Source: Amaranthus tricolor
Lineage: Eukaryota > Streptophyta > Magnoliopsida > Caryophyllales > Amaranthaceae
Length of the DNA: 64,000 nucleotides
Reading direction: 5' to 3'
NCBI RefSeq assembly: GCF_026212465.1
Contig: NC_080059.1
Coordinates: 10,653,311-10,717,310 of the forward strand
The position numbers and the translations under genes were made by a program. Within the stretch, counting starts at the first letter, position 1, and each line of letters begins with the position of its first letter. Under the pieces are notes generated by a model that saw only the letters and a list, made by a program, of their open reading frames with translations, had not been told where the DNA came from and did no database searches. Shown piece by piece: positions 1-11,329 of the stretch.

Positions 1-1090
1 GAATTTAGTCCCCTTCACAGTTTTAGTTTCAGAATATAATGAGTTATATTCAAATCATTTATTTAAATAAGTGTATTTTTTATTTAGGTAAAGTTATAAA
101 TGATAATTACTACAAAAGGTCAATTTAAAATAACTTTAATCTTGTTATTACTAATAAGGATAATGTTATATTGTTATGTACATCTGATTGCAAATCTCCT
201 ATGTGGAAACCACTTAAAGACGAGATAATAAAATATTATATATTAAGATAATTTTTCCTACGAAAACAATCACAACAATGACATAAAGAGATTACAATCA
301 ACGAATAAATTTAGTGATTACACAATACAATAATTATTACATCATGATGTCAAATTAAAACTTATTAAAGCTAAAAACATTAGCGTATTGGTGCGTCATG
401 AATTAATCATATACAATCATACTCCCTCCAACTCACCACTTACATCTTATTTGCTTTTTGACACTATTTATCTATTACTCTTAATTTGTATTTTATTATT
501 AATCTTTAAGTTTAAACATAGTCATGTGTGATCTTGCTTGATTCGTCTCAATATAAAGATTATTCATATTAACTTTTCATAATTTTTAATAATACACAAT
601 TAGAGATATTAAAAATTCAATAAATGCATTGAATAAAGTGCATAAAGTAAATAGGACATTAGTAGTGAATTTTAGAGAGTATAATTTAGTAAACCTTTTA
701 AATGATAAGTAAACATGAAAAGAAAAAAAGAGGGTTTGTCGTTAACTCTTGTGAGAGACGTTTCTTAGAAGTCACAAGCACAACCAATTATTTTAAACAG
801 AGGGTTTCTCTACTCATGATAAAACAATTTCCTCCAATACATTTAATTTTAAAAAAAATATTAATGTTTAAATTTGATAATTTTAAATTTCAAAATCAAT
901 TCAAACAAAATAAAAATAAAAATGTAGGTATAATATTTTTGATTGCTTTTGAATATTTTTATTAATATTTATTTAAATTCTGATAATTATTTTCTTCAAT
1001 TTAACGAGTTAAAACTATTGATAATTTGATGATTAAATTTAACAATAAAAACAACATTGTTAAAGAAAATAATAAGACGATTATCTTCAT
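1..1090. other. AT-rich intergenic DNA
   Basis: No supportable gene. The only open stretches are short and of random composition. A Stowaway-like MITE remnant (listed separately) lies inside. Confidence 0.6.
420..682. mobile_element. Stowaway-like MITE remnant
   Basis: The segment opens with a CTCCCTCC-type terminus. It contains the family's usual internal text: 'gacactatt', 'tagtcatgtgtgatcttg', and an AATATTAACTTTTCATAATT-like stretch also seen in copies at 16.6, 17.4, 18.8 and 24.1 kb. The right terminus is degenerate. It encodes nothing. Confidence 0.45.
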
Positions 1091-1094
1091 GTAT

Positions 1095-1720
1095 TACTTT
1101 ACATAATAAAAACCCTACTTTATATAACATAAACTCCTACTTCAAATATTATAGACACTAACTTCGTATTCCATAAACATCTATTTTGCACATGATAATC
1201 ACCTACTTTACATAACAGATAACCCTACTTCACATACTAAAAATCCCTTCACACATACCATAAACTCATACTTTACATATATTACATCTACTTCACATAT
1301 TAAAAACGTCATACTAAAAACTCTTTACTCTACATATATAATCATAAACATCTACTTCTCATACCATAAATGTCAACTTCGGATAATAAAAACTCTGACT
1401 TCTCATATTAAAAATTTTTTTACTTCACATATCATAAACATTTACTTCAGATATAACAAATACCTATTACACATACCAAGGCCTATTTCAAATATTAAAA
1501 GTTCAACTTCACATATTAAAAATTCCTATTTTACATATCATAAATACCTATTTCAGATTTCAAAACCATCTAATTTACAAACAAAAATCCTCTAATTGAC
1601 ATATCACAAACTCCTACTGCACATACTAAAAACCTCTACTTAATTTATATACCAAAAATACATACTGCACAAATTAAAAATACCTAACCACATACACCTA
1701 TTTCACTTATCATCACTATA
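1095..1720. repeat. Degenerate minisatellite, unit about 25-32 bp
   Basis: Some twenty imperfect copies of a unit reading roughly CTACTTCACATA followed by TTAAAAAC(CC), with drifting unit length. Copies differ at many sites, so the array is old. No coding potential. Confidence 0.65.
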
Positions 1721-1737
1721 ACCAAATTAACTTTTTA

Positions 1738-2023
1738 CAGCATAGGATTTAGTGACATTGAATAAAATGTCATTAATTTACATTTTTGGTTAATTATCAT
1801 TGGTTTTTATTTTAAGTTCCACCATAAAGTGAGTTAGTGACACTTTATTTGACCTTTAGTGACATGTGTAATTGTTACTCTGGTCTATAGTGATACTTAT
1901 GTAAAATGTCACTAGATCCTATATCGCAAAAAACTATAGTATGTATGATTTTTTTTATGCTGCTAAAGGGTCTACTAAATGTCACTAAATTCACTATATA
2001 TACTATTAGAAATTCAAAGTAGT
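1738..2023 (-). mobile_element. Partial copy of the CACTACAACA MITE family
   Basis: Carries the same internal text as the complete copy at 3351-3715, in the opposite orientation: 'ggatttagtgacatt', 'gtcactagatcctat', 'ccactatatatactattag'. One terminus is missing, the copy breaking off near 'aaagtagtga'. A third copy lies at about 11709-12080. Confidence 0.6.
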
Positions 2024-3350
2024 GAAAGAGATAATCTCTTTGGAGAATTTTTAGTTGCCCTCTTTTTATTACACAATTGGCTTCTTCCCAATCACTTTTT
2101 TTGCAAATCTGAATGCAAACTTAAAAATTATAATTTTTATTATGAGTTTTTAAAAATTCTAAATAGTTGATATTTAGAAAGTATATATTTAGATGAATCT
2201 AATAAGATATCAGATGAATATGTTTTTTTTATAGGTCGATGAAAAATCGTAGTTAAAGTTTGACACTAAAATTCATAAATTTTATTTTAAAAACACATAT
2301 AAAAATGGAGGGAGAATTTTATATAGTCAAAATTTACCCAAGGAGTATTAAAGCTTGAATAATTGAGGAGTCCTTTAGGTTCGATCGAAAGATCTAGACG
2401 TCTTTTGGGCAATGAAATATACGTTATTGGTCCATCTCAGAATGCACATACAATCATAGACATATACCATGCAATATAACATCATCTCTTTTCTTTATTA
2501 AACTTTTTTACGTTAAAGCCGATAAGTTGATGTATTGCCATACGAGCAGCCACGAGTCTTGCGCTTTCCTCAATTCCTGGCTTTATACACTAATAATGTG
2601 ACGATGATATGTTAAAACCATATGTTTGTCTAGCAACGTCCAAAATGCATGTCACTTTAGGAACAGTATCGTGTTTTGTTGTGTTATATTTTGCCATTTA
2701 AATATGAAGCCTATACACGACTTAAGTCCATAAGCGTACTTGTTATGCTTTGTCGGGTCACGTGCCAGCTCAAATTTTTTGCAATTTTACCACTATGATA
2801 CATTAAATAATTGACTGAATGTCGTACATGTATTATTTATATATTTAAACGTTGTATATAATTCTTTGTATCAATTATTACTCAGACGAATATATAACTA
2901 TATTTTAATAATAATTTTATATATCGCACAACGTGTCATGCTGAATGGTTCAATGTGCGTTCCTAACCCGCATACCTCACTCGTGCCATACACCGTGCTA
3001 TTTCCTCATTTTCTTTGTCAAGTTGTCGTGCTATTTCCTCATTTTATTTTGTCAAGCTGTGATTTAGCTAGACTTTCTATATAATAGAGAAACTCTTTTA
3101 TAAGATTGTCTCATGATGAAATAGATCAATATAAGAACCTTAAGATCATAAAATTGAGTGAGCAAATAATCAGCAAAGCATCAATTTGACATTCAAAATG
3201 ACGTGTGAAACTTAAACTACTAAAATCGAGTGAATTTTAAATGCAATAGAAGATATTTTAATTACAATTTAGTTAAGCTTTTCAATCCAATTTAAAACTA
3301 TTTTACAATAAGATGTTTTAAGAGAACTTTATGCTGATAATATGTTCAAT
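2024..3350. other. Intergenic DNA, nothing recognised
   Basis: Low-complexity AT-rich DNA with a slightly more balanced block at 2400-2800. No ORF with recognisable sequence, no RNA gene and no terminal repeats seen. Confidence 0.5.
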
Positions 3351-3715
3351 CACTACAACATAATTTGCTTTTAGTGGGATGTATTTAGCGATATTTAATT
3401 TAAATGTCGCTATTTCAAATTTCTAATAGTATATATAGAGGATTTAGTGATATTTATTAGACCTTTTAGTAGCATAATAAAAAATCACATTAAAGTTTTT
3501 TGCGATATAGGATCTAGTGCAATTACTCACAAATGCCATTATAGATTATAGTAACAATTACATATGCCACTAAAGACCAAAAAAAGTGTCGCTAAATCAT
3601 TTTATAGTGGAACTTAAAATAAAAACCAATAATTATTACACTAAAAATATGAATCAGTGGCATTTTTTCAATGCCACTAAATCTAATGTCGCAAAAAGTT
3701 CAATTTGTTGTAGTG
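3351..3715. mobile_element. Non-autonomous CACTA-like MITE, complete
   Basis: Begins CACTACAACA and ends with the inverted counterpart TTGTTGTAGTG, flanked on both sides by the 3-bp direct repeat AAT (3348-3350 and 3716-3718). The CACTA start and 3-bp target duplication are the hallmarks of the CACTA (En/Spm) superfamily. At 365 bp with no ORF it must be mobilised by a transposase from elsewhere. Internal inverted pieces are shared with copies at 1.74 and 11.7 kb. Confidence 0.75.
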
Positions 3716-3718
3716 AAT

Positions 3719-4160
3719 AGAGCAGGGGTCTAAATAAAAATTGGACGAGCCTTGTAAAAACAAAATATAAACTTAAATGGGCTTGACCAATAAACTACTT
3801 AACAAACAAAAATTACAAACAAGAAGTTTTGTAAGAGACCGACTCACTTTAATACAAATCTATATAATCAACATGATTATCTAATTGATCACTTTAATAT
3901 TATAAAATGAATACTTTAAGGTTATAGATTATCACTTTAAGATAGTAAGTGTACATTTGGCCGATCTAATAGAGGTAGTCTCATTGTGGGACCGTGTCAT
4001 TTGAGAACTTGCGTAGAGAAACAGGCTAATTATATAGGTTCGTCTCAGGATGAGACAGTCTCAGTCAAGACTAGCTGAACAAAAATTCTCAGTTAAGACA
4101 GTCTTATGCAGTTTTAAATTAAGCTAAATAGCCCAATGAAATTAATCAAAATATCCACTT
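3719..4160. other. Intergenic DNA, nothing recognised
   Basis: AT-rich DNA containing 'gagacagtctcag'-type inverted words that recur elsewhere in the window (about 9.4, 28.97 and 48.58 kb). No gene. Confidence 0.5.
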
Positions 4161-4942
4161 TTATATTTAAAATATTCTCTTTTTACCGTTTATTACTTTA
4201 CACATCTTTTTCAATTCCCTCCCAAATTAACAAATCTTTATACCCACTTGTTTCGACAGTGTCGAAATTCTATTGTTGTGGAGTCTTGTAGATGCATGTT
4301 GCAGCTTAATCACCATCAAGACAAGGTAATTTTTTTAAAATAAATCTTATTACTATTACTTTTATGTGATAATAAATCTTTTCCCACTTTAAATTTCGAA
4401 TTCACACAGCTTTTTATCCACTTTATATTGTTAAAATTTTTGAATTTTGATACTAAAATGTAGTTTATGTCGTTTGTTAATTGTTGTGTATGTTCTTTGT
4501 GTTTTAATTGTGTTCTAAATTTCATTGATTAATTTAGGGTTTCATATGATATTTGTTGATTAAAGATGAATTCCAATATTTGCTTGAAATTTCGGCATGG
4601 TGGGAAGTGTAAGGAGTCAATTAATGGTGAAATTGAATATGTTGGAGGATTTGGAAGAACTTTTTTTGTTGATCCTAATGATTTGTGTTGGGATTTTATT
4701 TGGGCGTTAGCTGAAAAATGTTGTCTTGGTATGAAAATAGCAGATGTGAATTATTTGATTCCTGGACAGTCATTGAGGGATGGGTTAAGGAAGGTTGATG
4801 ATGAGGCTGGGGCTTTTTAGCTGGCTAAAATTGCAATGGAAAACAGATCACTGGTCTTGTATGTGTTACATCAATTGCCCTCTTCAGTTTTAGTTGTTGA
4901 AGCCAGTGTAGGGGAATATGAATGCCCACCTAAGCTCATTTG

Positions 4943-5010
4943 CTAAGAACTCCACAGTTAAGCGTGCTTGGTGGGGAGCAATCTTAGGATGGGTGACCTC
5001 TTGGGAAGTG
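4943..5010 (+). repeat. 5S rRNA-like segment in Cassandra 5' LTR
   Basis: Matches the internal promoter part of plant 5S rRNA: AGTTAAGCGTGCTTGG (box A region), AGCAATCTTAGGAT (intermediate element) and GGATGGGTGACC followed by TTGGGAAGT (box C region). The outer parts of 5S are not conserved, so this is a retrotransposon-borne derivative and not a 5S rRNA gene. In intact Cassandra such segments can carry RNA polymerase III promoter activity. Confidence 0.85.
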
Positions 5011-5076
5011 TTCCCTGGTGCGCGCGAGTGAGGCCAAAGTGCGCTGGAAAGACTTGTGTTGGTTTGTGGGGCCAGT

Positions 5077-5884
5077 TGATGCAAGATGATGCAATAGCAA
5101 TCGGCTTATTCAAAATCAAATCACATGTCAATCTTTTTAACATATGGATATGGTTTATTTTAAGTTTCAAGTATGGTTTTGGACAATATTGTCTTCTGAT
5201 CCAAGATCAAATACGTTATCTCATGAGCCGATTGCTTTAGTTCTTGAAGTACTTGGTTTTAATCCTTTTAAATCTGAATTTGTTACATGTCTAACTTGGG
5301 TTGAAGATTAAGTGAAGCTACATATATATTGGTTGGACGTCACTTTGATAGGTCCAAGTTTAGTTATGTTTTTTAAAGTCTTTTTACCACTTAAATCTGA
5401 TTAATTAGCTACTGCATGCTTAGGGAACAACTTAAATCAGCCTAATGCATGCTTTGGAGGCTATTTAATGTTGTTTTGTGAGTTCCAATGCTTGTTCCCC
5501 ATGCTTGGACGTCCCACCTTAATTTCTCTTGCTTTTTAGCTTCCTTTTGCTGTTGTAACTCTATTTAAAGAGAGCTATTCATGAATGAAAGTTCAGACTT
5601 GTTTTATGAATCAACCTTTGTGTTTTCTTCTTGCCTATCTTTGTGTTTGTCCAAGGTTAACAAGAGTTCTTTAATACTTTGAGTGTGTTCTTGAGTATTA
5701 AACTAGGGGAGATTGAGTTTGTCTTGTCTCTAGCCTAAATACTATTGCATTGAGTTTGTTCTTGTGCTTTGGTTGTCCTATTTTCATTCAAATATACATT
5801 CTGCCCAAATTACTTCTTCTTTCTTTTCTTTTGTCCTTCTCCTTCCTTAATCATTTAGGAAGTCTTGAGTTAGCATTTACATCA
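5077..5884. mobile_element. Solo LTR nested in the Cassandra 5' LTR
   Basis: 808 bp starting TGATG and ending CATCA, bounded by the 5-bp direct repeat CCAGT (5072-5076 and 5885-5889). Removing it restores the Cassandra LTR by comparison with the 3' copy. The TG...CA ends, 5-bp duplication and TATTTAAAGAG promoter-like word about 240 bp before the 3' end identify an LTR. No internal region or second LTR is present, so it is a solo LTR left by recombination. The parent family (Copia or Gypsy) cannot be told. Confidence 0.8.
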
Positions 5885-5942
5885 CCAGTCTACAGTCTCT
5901 ATGAGTAGTCACCAGCGGTCAGAGGGGCCGGGGTGTTACAAA

Positions 5943-5954
5943 TGGTATCAGAGC
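5943..5954 (+). promoter_or_regulatory. Primer binding site, initiator-Met tRNA type
   Basis: TGGTATCAGAGC lies 2 bp downstream of the 5' LTR end. It is complementary to the 3' end of plant initiator methionyl-tRNA, the usual primer of Cassandra and most plant LTR retrotransposons. Confidence 0.8.
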
Positions 5955-6141
5955 AACCCTACGATCGTGGCTGATAGTGTTCAGTGCAACTAGTGGGGGA
6001 AAAGATCCTGAAGTTACGGTCCAACGAGGACGTTGTATTCTTAAGTGGGGGTGAGTGTAATACCCTAGATTTAGCTTGAAAAAAGATTTATAGACTACTC
6101 ATATCAACAAGGTGCATCTTCTTTTCTAGGGAGCCTATTTA

Positions 6142-6209
6142 CTAAGAACTCCACAGTTAAGCGTGCTTGGTGGGGAGCAATCTTAGGATGGGTGACCTTC
6201 TGGGAAGTG
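6142..6209 (+). repeat. 5S rRNA-like segment in Cassandra 3' LTR
   Basis: Second copy of the 5S-derived block, same box A, intermediate and box C words as at 4943-5010, with one shift near the end (CCTTCTGGGAAGT). Having it in both LTRs supports the Cassandra call. Confidence 0.85.
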
Positions 6210-7655
6210 TTCCCTGGTGTGCACGAGTGAGGCCAAAGTGCCCTGAAAAGACTTGTGTTGGTTTGTGAGACCAGTCTACAGTCTCTATGAGTAGTCACCA
6301 ACAGCCAGAGGGGCCGGGGTGTTACAGCTTATACCTAGGAGGGGCCTAACCAAAAAATCTACCCAAATTTTTGTAGTTGGTGAAGTAGCCCATGTATCTG
6401 GTTTAGAGAGTGTTGTAGAAGGGATTTCATCAGGAAACCAAGACTATGTTGCGTCCAAAGAAGAATCAAATAAGGACTTTGAGTTTGATGATGAGGAGTT
6501 CAATGGTTCAGGGAGTTCATCAGAAGACGAAGACTATATTGCGTCCGAACAAGAATCAAGTGAGAACTTTGAGTTTGATGAAGAGGAGTTCAATAGGTTA
6601 GATTAATAAAGTATCCACATGAAAGTCCTAGGAAGCCAGGGAGATTAACAAAGCATGAAGTTGAAATGACTTGTAACTTATGCAAGTTTAAGGGGCATAA
6701 CAAGAGGGGATGTCTCCATAAAGACACCATTACTGTGCAAGAACTACCAGAGCAACCTCGAAGAAAAATGGGAAGACCTAGGAAGGATGGGCAACCTCCG
6801 AAATCATCACAACCACTACAGGAATCACAAGACATGACAACAGAGCATGGGGCTCCTACTGTCCAGGTTTCACAATCACAACAACACCTAGAAGCTACAT
6901 CACAACCCATCAGATCTGGAAGAAATGAAAGGGTAATAAGAGGTGGGGTAGGTTCTAAAGGAGTAAGAGGGGGTAAGAACAGAGGTAGAGGAAGGGTGAG
7001 TAATTAAAGTTACAATGTTTTCATTACCTAACTATTTTCAATACCATTCACTTATGATTACTTAAGAGCTTAAACTTAGGATCTATGATGTTATGATGTT
7101 ATTAACATGAAACTATCCTGTAAGTTATGATGTTTATGATAATAATCTTTTGTTATGATTTGTGAATGTAAGTTATGATCTTTTACTATTTTGTAAAGAG
7201 AAACCATCTTTTGCATCAACACAAATTGTTGTTATGATGTTATGACATTATGAAAGTTATGTGGTGTACTTGTGAAGATTATTTTAAGAACACAGGTGTT
7301 GGAGACCAGGGAAAGAGTAATAGGAAAGAATAAAGATGTGAGGTTAAAGGAAGAATGAAGAGAGAGATACTGAAATTGAGAGAAAAAGCATGACAAAATG
7401 AAATGAATTTGTGAAGAAGACAATGAATGGAGTTGAAGATGGTCAAATACAGGTAATATAAGATAATTTTTTTTTAAATTAACAAAATGGTAACCGGTTA
7501 AAACAGGTTATAAAATTGCATTAGTGCTTTAAATTTAAAATGAGCCTAAAGTTGAGAGTTTTGAATAATAATCAATAGTTGGGAGTTTTATATTTAAACC
7601 GCGAATAATTGGGAGTTTTTAAAGTAATTCTCCCTAAAAAGAATATTTTAAATAT

Positions 7656-8384
7656 GAAATTGGATGTTTGAATTAATTTAGTTGGACTATTTATACTAAT
7701 TTAAAACTATCTCACAACGAGATCTTAAATGAGAATTCATGTTGGATGTTAAATCACTTTTATCAAATATGAGCTCTTTGTATGGACCAAATGGGTGGCT
7801 CGCGATGAGTGGTTTAGACACATTATTAATGGCTTTGTGGTGAATGAGAAGGTTTTATTAAATAACGGTAATTTGCAAAGTTAAGAAATCGTCTTTTTGT
7901 GGTGATTTACAAATCACTAAATTTGTTTATTTTACTATTATTTTTTTTTGTCTTTTTATAATAATTTACAAATCACGATAACTGATTAAGAATTTCTAAT
8001 GGCGGACCAATTGGACAGAAACATTAAAACGCTAAAGTATGGACTGAAAGGCGGCCTCACCTTTCCAGGTAAGGCCTTAGCGTATGGTGGACAATCAGAA
8101 CAACTCCGTGAAATATTGTTGTTGAACAGGTGTGCTCGAGTGGCTTGGGGAATTTATCTTACAGTATATAGCATATTCTAGAGTCTCAAACATTAATTTA
8201 AGTAGTAGGTTGAGGCTCAAGAATATGATACATATACTCTAACAAGTTAGACCTATTAGGTCGGCCAAAGATGGTCTGGTCGGTCCAATCTCTTTATTGG
8301 AAGCTAACAGACCAAATTTCAATCTTCAACAACCATGTTATCAAAAAATACTTTTTTAATTGGCTTGTTTGACCAAATGAAAAT
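7656..8384. other. Intergenic DNA with one unrecognised small ORF
   Basis: A 60-codon ORF at 7999-8181 (starting MADQLDRNIKTLKYG) has a more balanced composition than its surroundings and spans a short inverted repeat (GGCCTCACC...GGTAAGGCC). I recognise no family and no splice partners. It is as likely repeat debris as a gene. Confidence 0.4.
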
Positions 8385-8665
8385 ATTTGTTGTTTTTGTT
8401 GGCCAAAAAAGTTAGTTATTTATGAAGATGTTTGGTAAATTCAAATATAAGATTGTTGGTTGTTTATTAGAGGAAAAGTGTGTCAACTAGCCAAAAGCCA
8501 ACAAAAATACTAATTGGAGTAGTTTTTTTATTTTGGCTTAAAAGCCAACTTTTCAGCTAGCTTAAAATTTATCTAATACTTTTTAATTGTTTGACCAACT
8601 AACAAACCAAAAATCAAAAATCAATCAAAAAGCTAAGCAAAAATGCATGAACCAAACACTCCTAT
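8385..8665. mobile_element. MITE of the GTGTTTGGT family
   Basis: About 280 bp with TTTGGTAAA and 'gccaaaagccaac' words near one end and ACCAAACACTCC at the other. The same family recurs at about 13017-13320 and 24775-25035. Ends are degenerate and no target duplication was confirmed. Confidence 0.5.
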
Positions 8666-9622
8666 ACGTCTTGAAAGCAGTCAAGGCATTTAAAATCTCG
8701 GTGAAGCAATGGGTGACATTTATGGAACTTGAAATGACTTGATTGCGTTGGAAGAACCTACAAAAACTTGCCAAACGCAATGCTCTAAATCAAACAAAAG
8801 TGAAGTGAAAGTGGGAAAAACTGGGCTTATCTCTTGGACTCTTGTGATCCTCTTGGGCTTTACTTTATTTATTTCTTCACTTCAACTTAATATGATCACA
8901 AACTATAAGAAAGATTGTATTATAGGGAGACCAAACACATACTGCACGTTGATCCGCATTTAATTTAGATTTAAAAGTAATTAATTTTGACTTAAATTAT
9001 ATAAAATTTTAAATGGATTAATTATGACCTCTTTAAAGTTATATATAAAGTAATTAATTATAACATTAGAGCAGACAACTTTAACTTGATAATTAACAAG
9101 TTTAAAAATGATTAATTACAACCTTTAAGTGATCCATTTAAAGCTTATAGTGCTAAATTATAAGTCATCATTTATATAATGATCAATTATAACTTATAGT
9201 TTCTAATGAGTCCATTACAATCCTAAAATGGTCAATTATAACCTTCAAGTAATAAATTATAAATAATCATTAACAAAATGCATCAATTTAAACATCAATT
9301 ATGACCTTAAATTGAACTATTTAGTGATCGTGCATTATAAAAAATTGAAATTGAACCGATTGGGCTATTCTTGTATAAGTAATCTCACGGTAAGACGGTC
9401 TAGATTTGTTTAATAATGATTTTTTATCCTTTAATCTAGGCTTGAACTTCTCATTTAATTTGTATTTAAAACATTAAAGTTACATTTGAACAGAATCATA
9501 TCCCTAATACCAAATTAAATGATTATAAAATTGTGAATAAAATACTTCAAATAATTTAAATAAATATTGTAAAAGGCTGCTCAATGCTAACATAAAATAT
9601 AGCTTATCATGAAATTAGCATT
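8666..9622. other. AT-rich intergenic DNA
   Basis: The short ORF at 8739-8963 lacks any recognisable motif. The 9000-9350 stretch has repeated 'caattataacc' and 'taattacaacc' words that look like an eroded short-period repeat. No gene. Confidence 0.5.
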
Positions 9623-9944
9623 CACGGCCCGTTTGGTTAGTGGTACTAAATGGCGGTATTGGAAATAATTTATAGTGTAAAATTTCATTAACAGTTCCAT
9701 ATCATTCCCATAGTAATAAAACTTTGATCACAAAAAAGTTTTTTTGTTTACAAATTTTCATTACCACCTAATACCACCTCTCCCAATGATAATGCATTGG
9801 AATGAATTTTATGAAGAAAATGAGATGATTGAAGTTGGACAAGCATGACCATCAAGGTAACCAAGAGATTTTTCAACCAATATTACACTTGTTTTTCATT
9901 CTCATGACTACCATTTATTACCACCACCTACCAAACGAGCCGTG
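9623..9944. mobile_element. MITE with CACGGCYCGTTTGG ends, possibly hAT-type
   Basis: 322 bp with terminal inverted repeats CACGGCCCGTTTGGT (left) and ACCAAACGAGCCGTG (right). Internal text 'taataaaactttgatca', 'attaccacctaatacca' and 'aatgcattggaatgaatttta' recurs in decayed copies at 18370-18640 and 49968-50150. A clear target duplication is not visible, so superfamily assignment is tentative. Confidence 0.65.
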
Positions 9945-11084
9945 AGTAACTTTGTCTAATGGGCATGACAAGCAACGATTGGTTAATAGTTCACTCTTAG
10001 GTGTCAATATTGTTGAATTAGTGCTTCAAAATTAGTGGTTTTAAGTGGATGAGAGTAGTGTACTTACTTATCTTATTATTTGGTGCATCATTAATTAATT
10101 AGTGGATTTAGTTAATAGGTATTTAGTATTAGTGGAAATAATAATGGGTTATATTGTGTGAATATTGTTTTCAAACTGCATTATTTATTTGTTTATCTAT
10201 TTTTATTATTTTTAATGTTAATGATTCAGCTTGTGTTGTTAGATACAGGCTTGCGGGTCCAACCACAAGCACTCTCTTATTATAGGAATCTCGCTATATA
10301 GGCGTCTGTCACAAGTCGAGAGACTCTTTGACTGCATTCTCCTTAAAAGGTATAAGCTATCGTCTTCCATCCCTCCCCAGAACCTTAGCATAATATCTAT
10401 ATATGAGTGGGATTAATTAGGTACGAGGTCCGATAACAATGATATTTAGGTTTTGGAAGCCACGATTGGTTGCGTTGCGGGTATTATGGGCTATGGCTTC
10501 AATTTTTTTGCATTTTAATATTGTTTTTTGTTTGCTTTTTTTTATAAAAAAAACAATTTTTTTCAAACTTATTCACGTTATGGCAAACAGATGACACTTC
10601 AGTTGACAAAGTATTGAAATAAACACTTCATTTAGCACTTGCACAAATCACTTAATGAGTCTTGTTTTCTAATAGACATGATAGTAGTCTTTATGGGTGG
10701 TTTTAGCCCATTTCGAGTGTCTCACCCCTTGGGGCCCCTGAAAATTAGGTTTTTCAAATTAATTTTAAAATGCTTTTGTATATAATTAAGTTTTATTGTT
10801 CTTAATTAATATTTCGCCTTTAATAGGTTTGTTGTATAATGTAATTAATTTTATGTTGTACATGCTGTTTATGAACGAATATTCAAGCATAAACTATTTT
10901 ATTTTATACATTATGTTAAATATCTTTAGAGTTCATGTTATTTTCTTTAATTATTCGTAAAGGGCATATAGACCCCATTTCAAAAGAAATTGAAAAAAAA
11001 AATAGGACTCACATAATATTTACTCCACCCAGGGTAGTGTAATCTTTGATACTAAAGAGATAATTAGGAACTTTTTGCAATATA
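9945..11084. other. Intergenic DNA with a SINE-like piece
   Basis: Mostly AT-rich. The only structured part is the SINE-like segment at 10235-10432, listed separately. No ORF of note. Confidence 0.5.
10235..10432 (+). mobile_element. SINE-like fragment
   Basis: Contains GCGGGTCCAACCAC, resembling a pol III B box, then 'tgactgcattctcctt' and 'cgtcttccatccctccccagaacctt'. These words match the segment at 22578-22686, which ends in a GAT-rich tail. Sharing a 3' module at two sites supports a dispersed short retroelement. The 5' end is not resolved. Confidence 0.45.
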
Positions 11085-11329
11085 CTTCCTCCGTTTTTAT
11101 TTACTTGCACCATTTGCATTTTCACGCTTCCTATATACGAATTCAATCGTTAATATCTCTAATTATACATATCAAAAAATTATGAAAACTCAAAATTAAT
11201 AAACTTTAAATCAAGACAATTCAAACAAGATCTCATAAGACTATATTTTAACTTATAGCATAAAAGTCAATTTGGTTGATGAATAGTACCGAAGTCAACT
11301 ATGTTGCAAGTAAAAAAGAACGGAGGAAG
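11085..11329. mobile_element. Stowaway MITE, complete
   Basis: 245 bp with terminal inverted repeats CTTCCTCCGTTTTTATTTAC and its near-inverse (TAAAAAAGAACGGAGGAAG), flanked by TA on both sides (11083-11084 and 11330-11331). TA target and CTYCCTCCG-type ends are diagnostic of Stowaway (Tc1/mariner-mobilised) MITEs. No ORF. Confidence 0.8.

Larger units (their letters stand above)
4925..6326 (+). mobile_element. Cassandra TRIM retrotransposon
   Basis: A terminal-repeat retrotransposon in miniature. Its 3' LTR is complete at 6056-6326 (271 bp, TGTAATACCC...GGGGTGTTACA). The 5' LTR ends at 5940 with the same GGGGTGTTACA and is split by an 808-bp insertion. Between the LTRs are only 115 bp, starting with a tRNA-iMet-type primer site and ending with a purine tract (AAGTGGGGGTGAG). 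Each LTR carries a 5S rRNA-like segment, the defining mark of Cassandra. The first 70-80 bp of the 5' LTR cannot be aligned to the 3' LTR, so the left boundary is approximate. No protein is encoded. Confidence 0.85.
4566..7007 (+). pseudogene. MULE-type protein, split and deleted
   Basis: Not functional. Part 1 (4566 to about 4930) is an N-terminal PB1-like domain as in MuDR-type plant proteins. It starts MNSNICLKFRHGGK and includes a GEIEYVGG(F)GRTFFVDPN motif. An in-frame TAG sits at 4818-4820, after which the same frame reads on (LAKIAMENRSLVLYVLHQ). The Cassandra element then interrupts it. Part 2 (about 6327-6606) is an acidic region with a roughly 25-residue repeat (DYVASKEES...DFEFDDEEF, then DYIASEQES...NFEFDEEEF). 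Part 3 (6609-7007), in another frame, has KPGRLTKHE, a CCHC zinc knuckle CNLCKFKGHNKRGC and a basic GRPRKDGQPP tail. The DDE transposase and SWIM finger are missing, so the copy depended on others to move. Confidence 0.7.
4163..7655 (+). mobile_element. Internally deleted MULE with nested insertions
   Basis: A Mutator-like element defined mainly by the two ends of its protein: an N-terminal PB1-like domain at 4566-4930 and a C-terminal zinc knuckle at 6666-6720, with no transposase core between. Candidate terminal inverted repeats are ATATTTAAAATATTC at 4163 and its inverse at 7641-7655, followed on both sides by T-rich sequence and an ATTACTTTA word. The match includes an AT-rich palindrome, so the termini are provisional. 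The element was later invaded by a Cassandra TRIM, leaving about 2.1 kb of its own DNA. Confidence 0.5.

Noticed and set aside
702..965. 87-codon plus-strand ORF
   Set aside because: Lys/Phe/Asn-rich text typical of AT-rich random sequence; no splice partners or motif.
4943..5010. Functional 5S rRNA gene
   Set aside because: Only the internal promoter part is conserved, it sits within LTRs, and there is no 5S tandem array or proper 5S ends.
4890..5240. ORFs over the Cassandra LTR on both strands
   Set aside because: Translations of 5S-like and LTR sequence, not protein genes.
5943..5954. tRNA gene
   Set aside because: TGGTATCAGAGC is the primer binding site next to an LTR; no cloverleaf around it.
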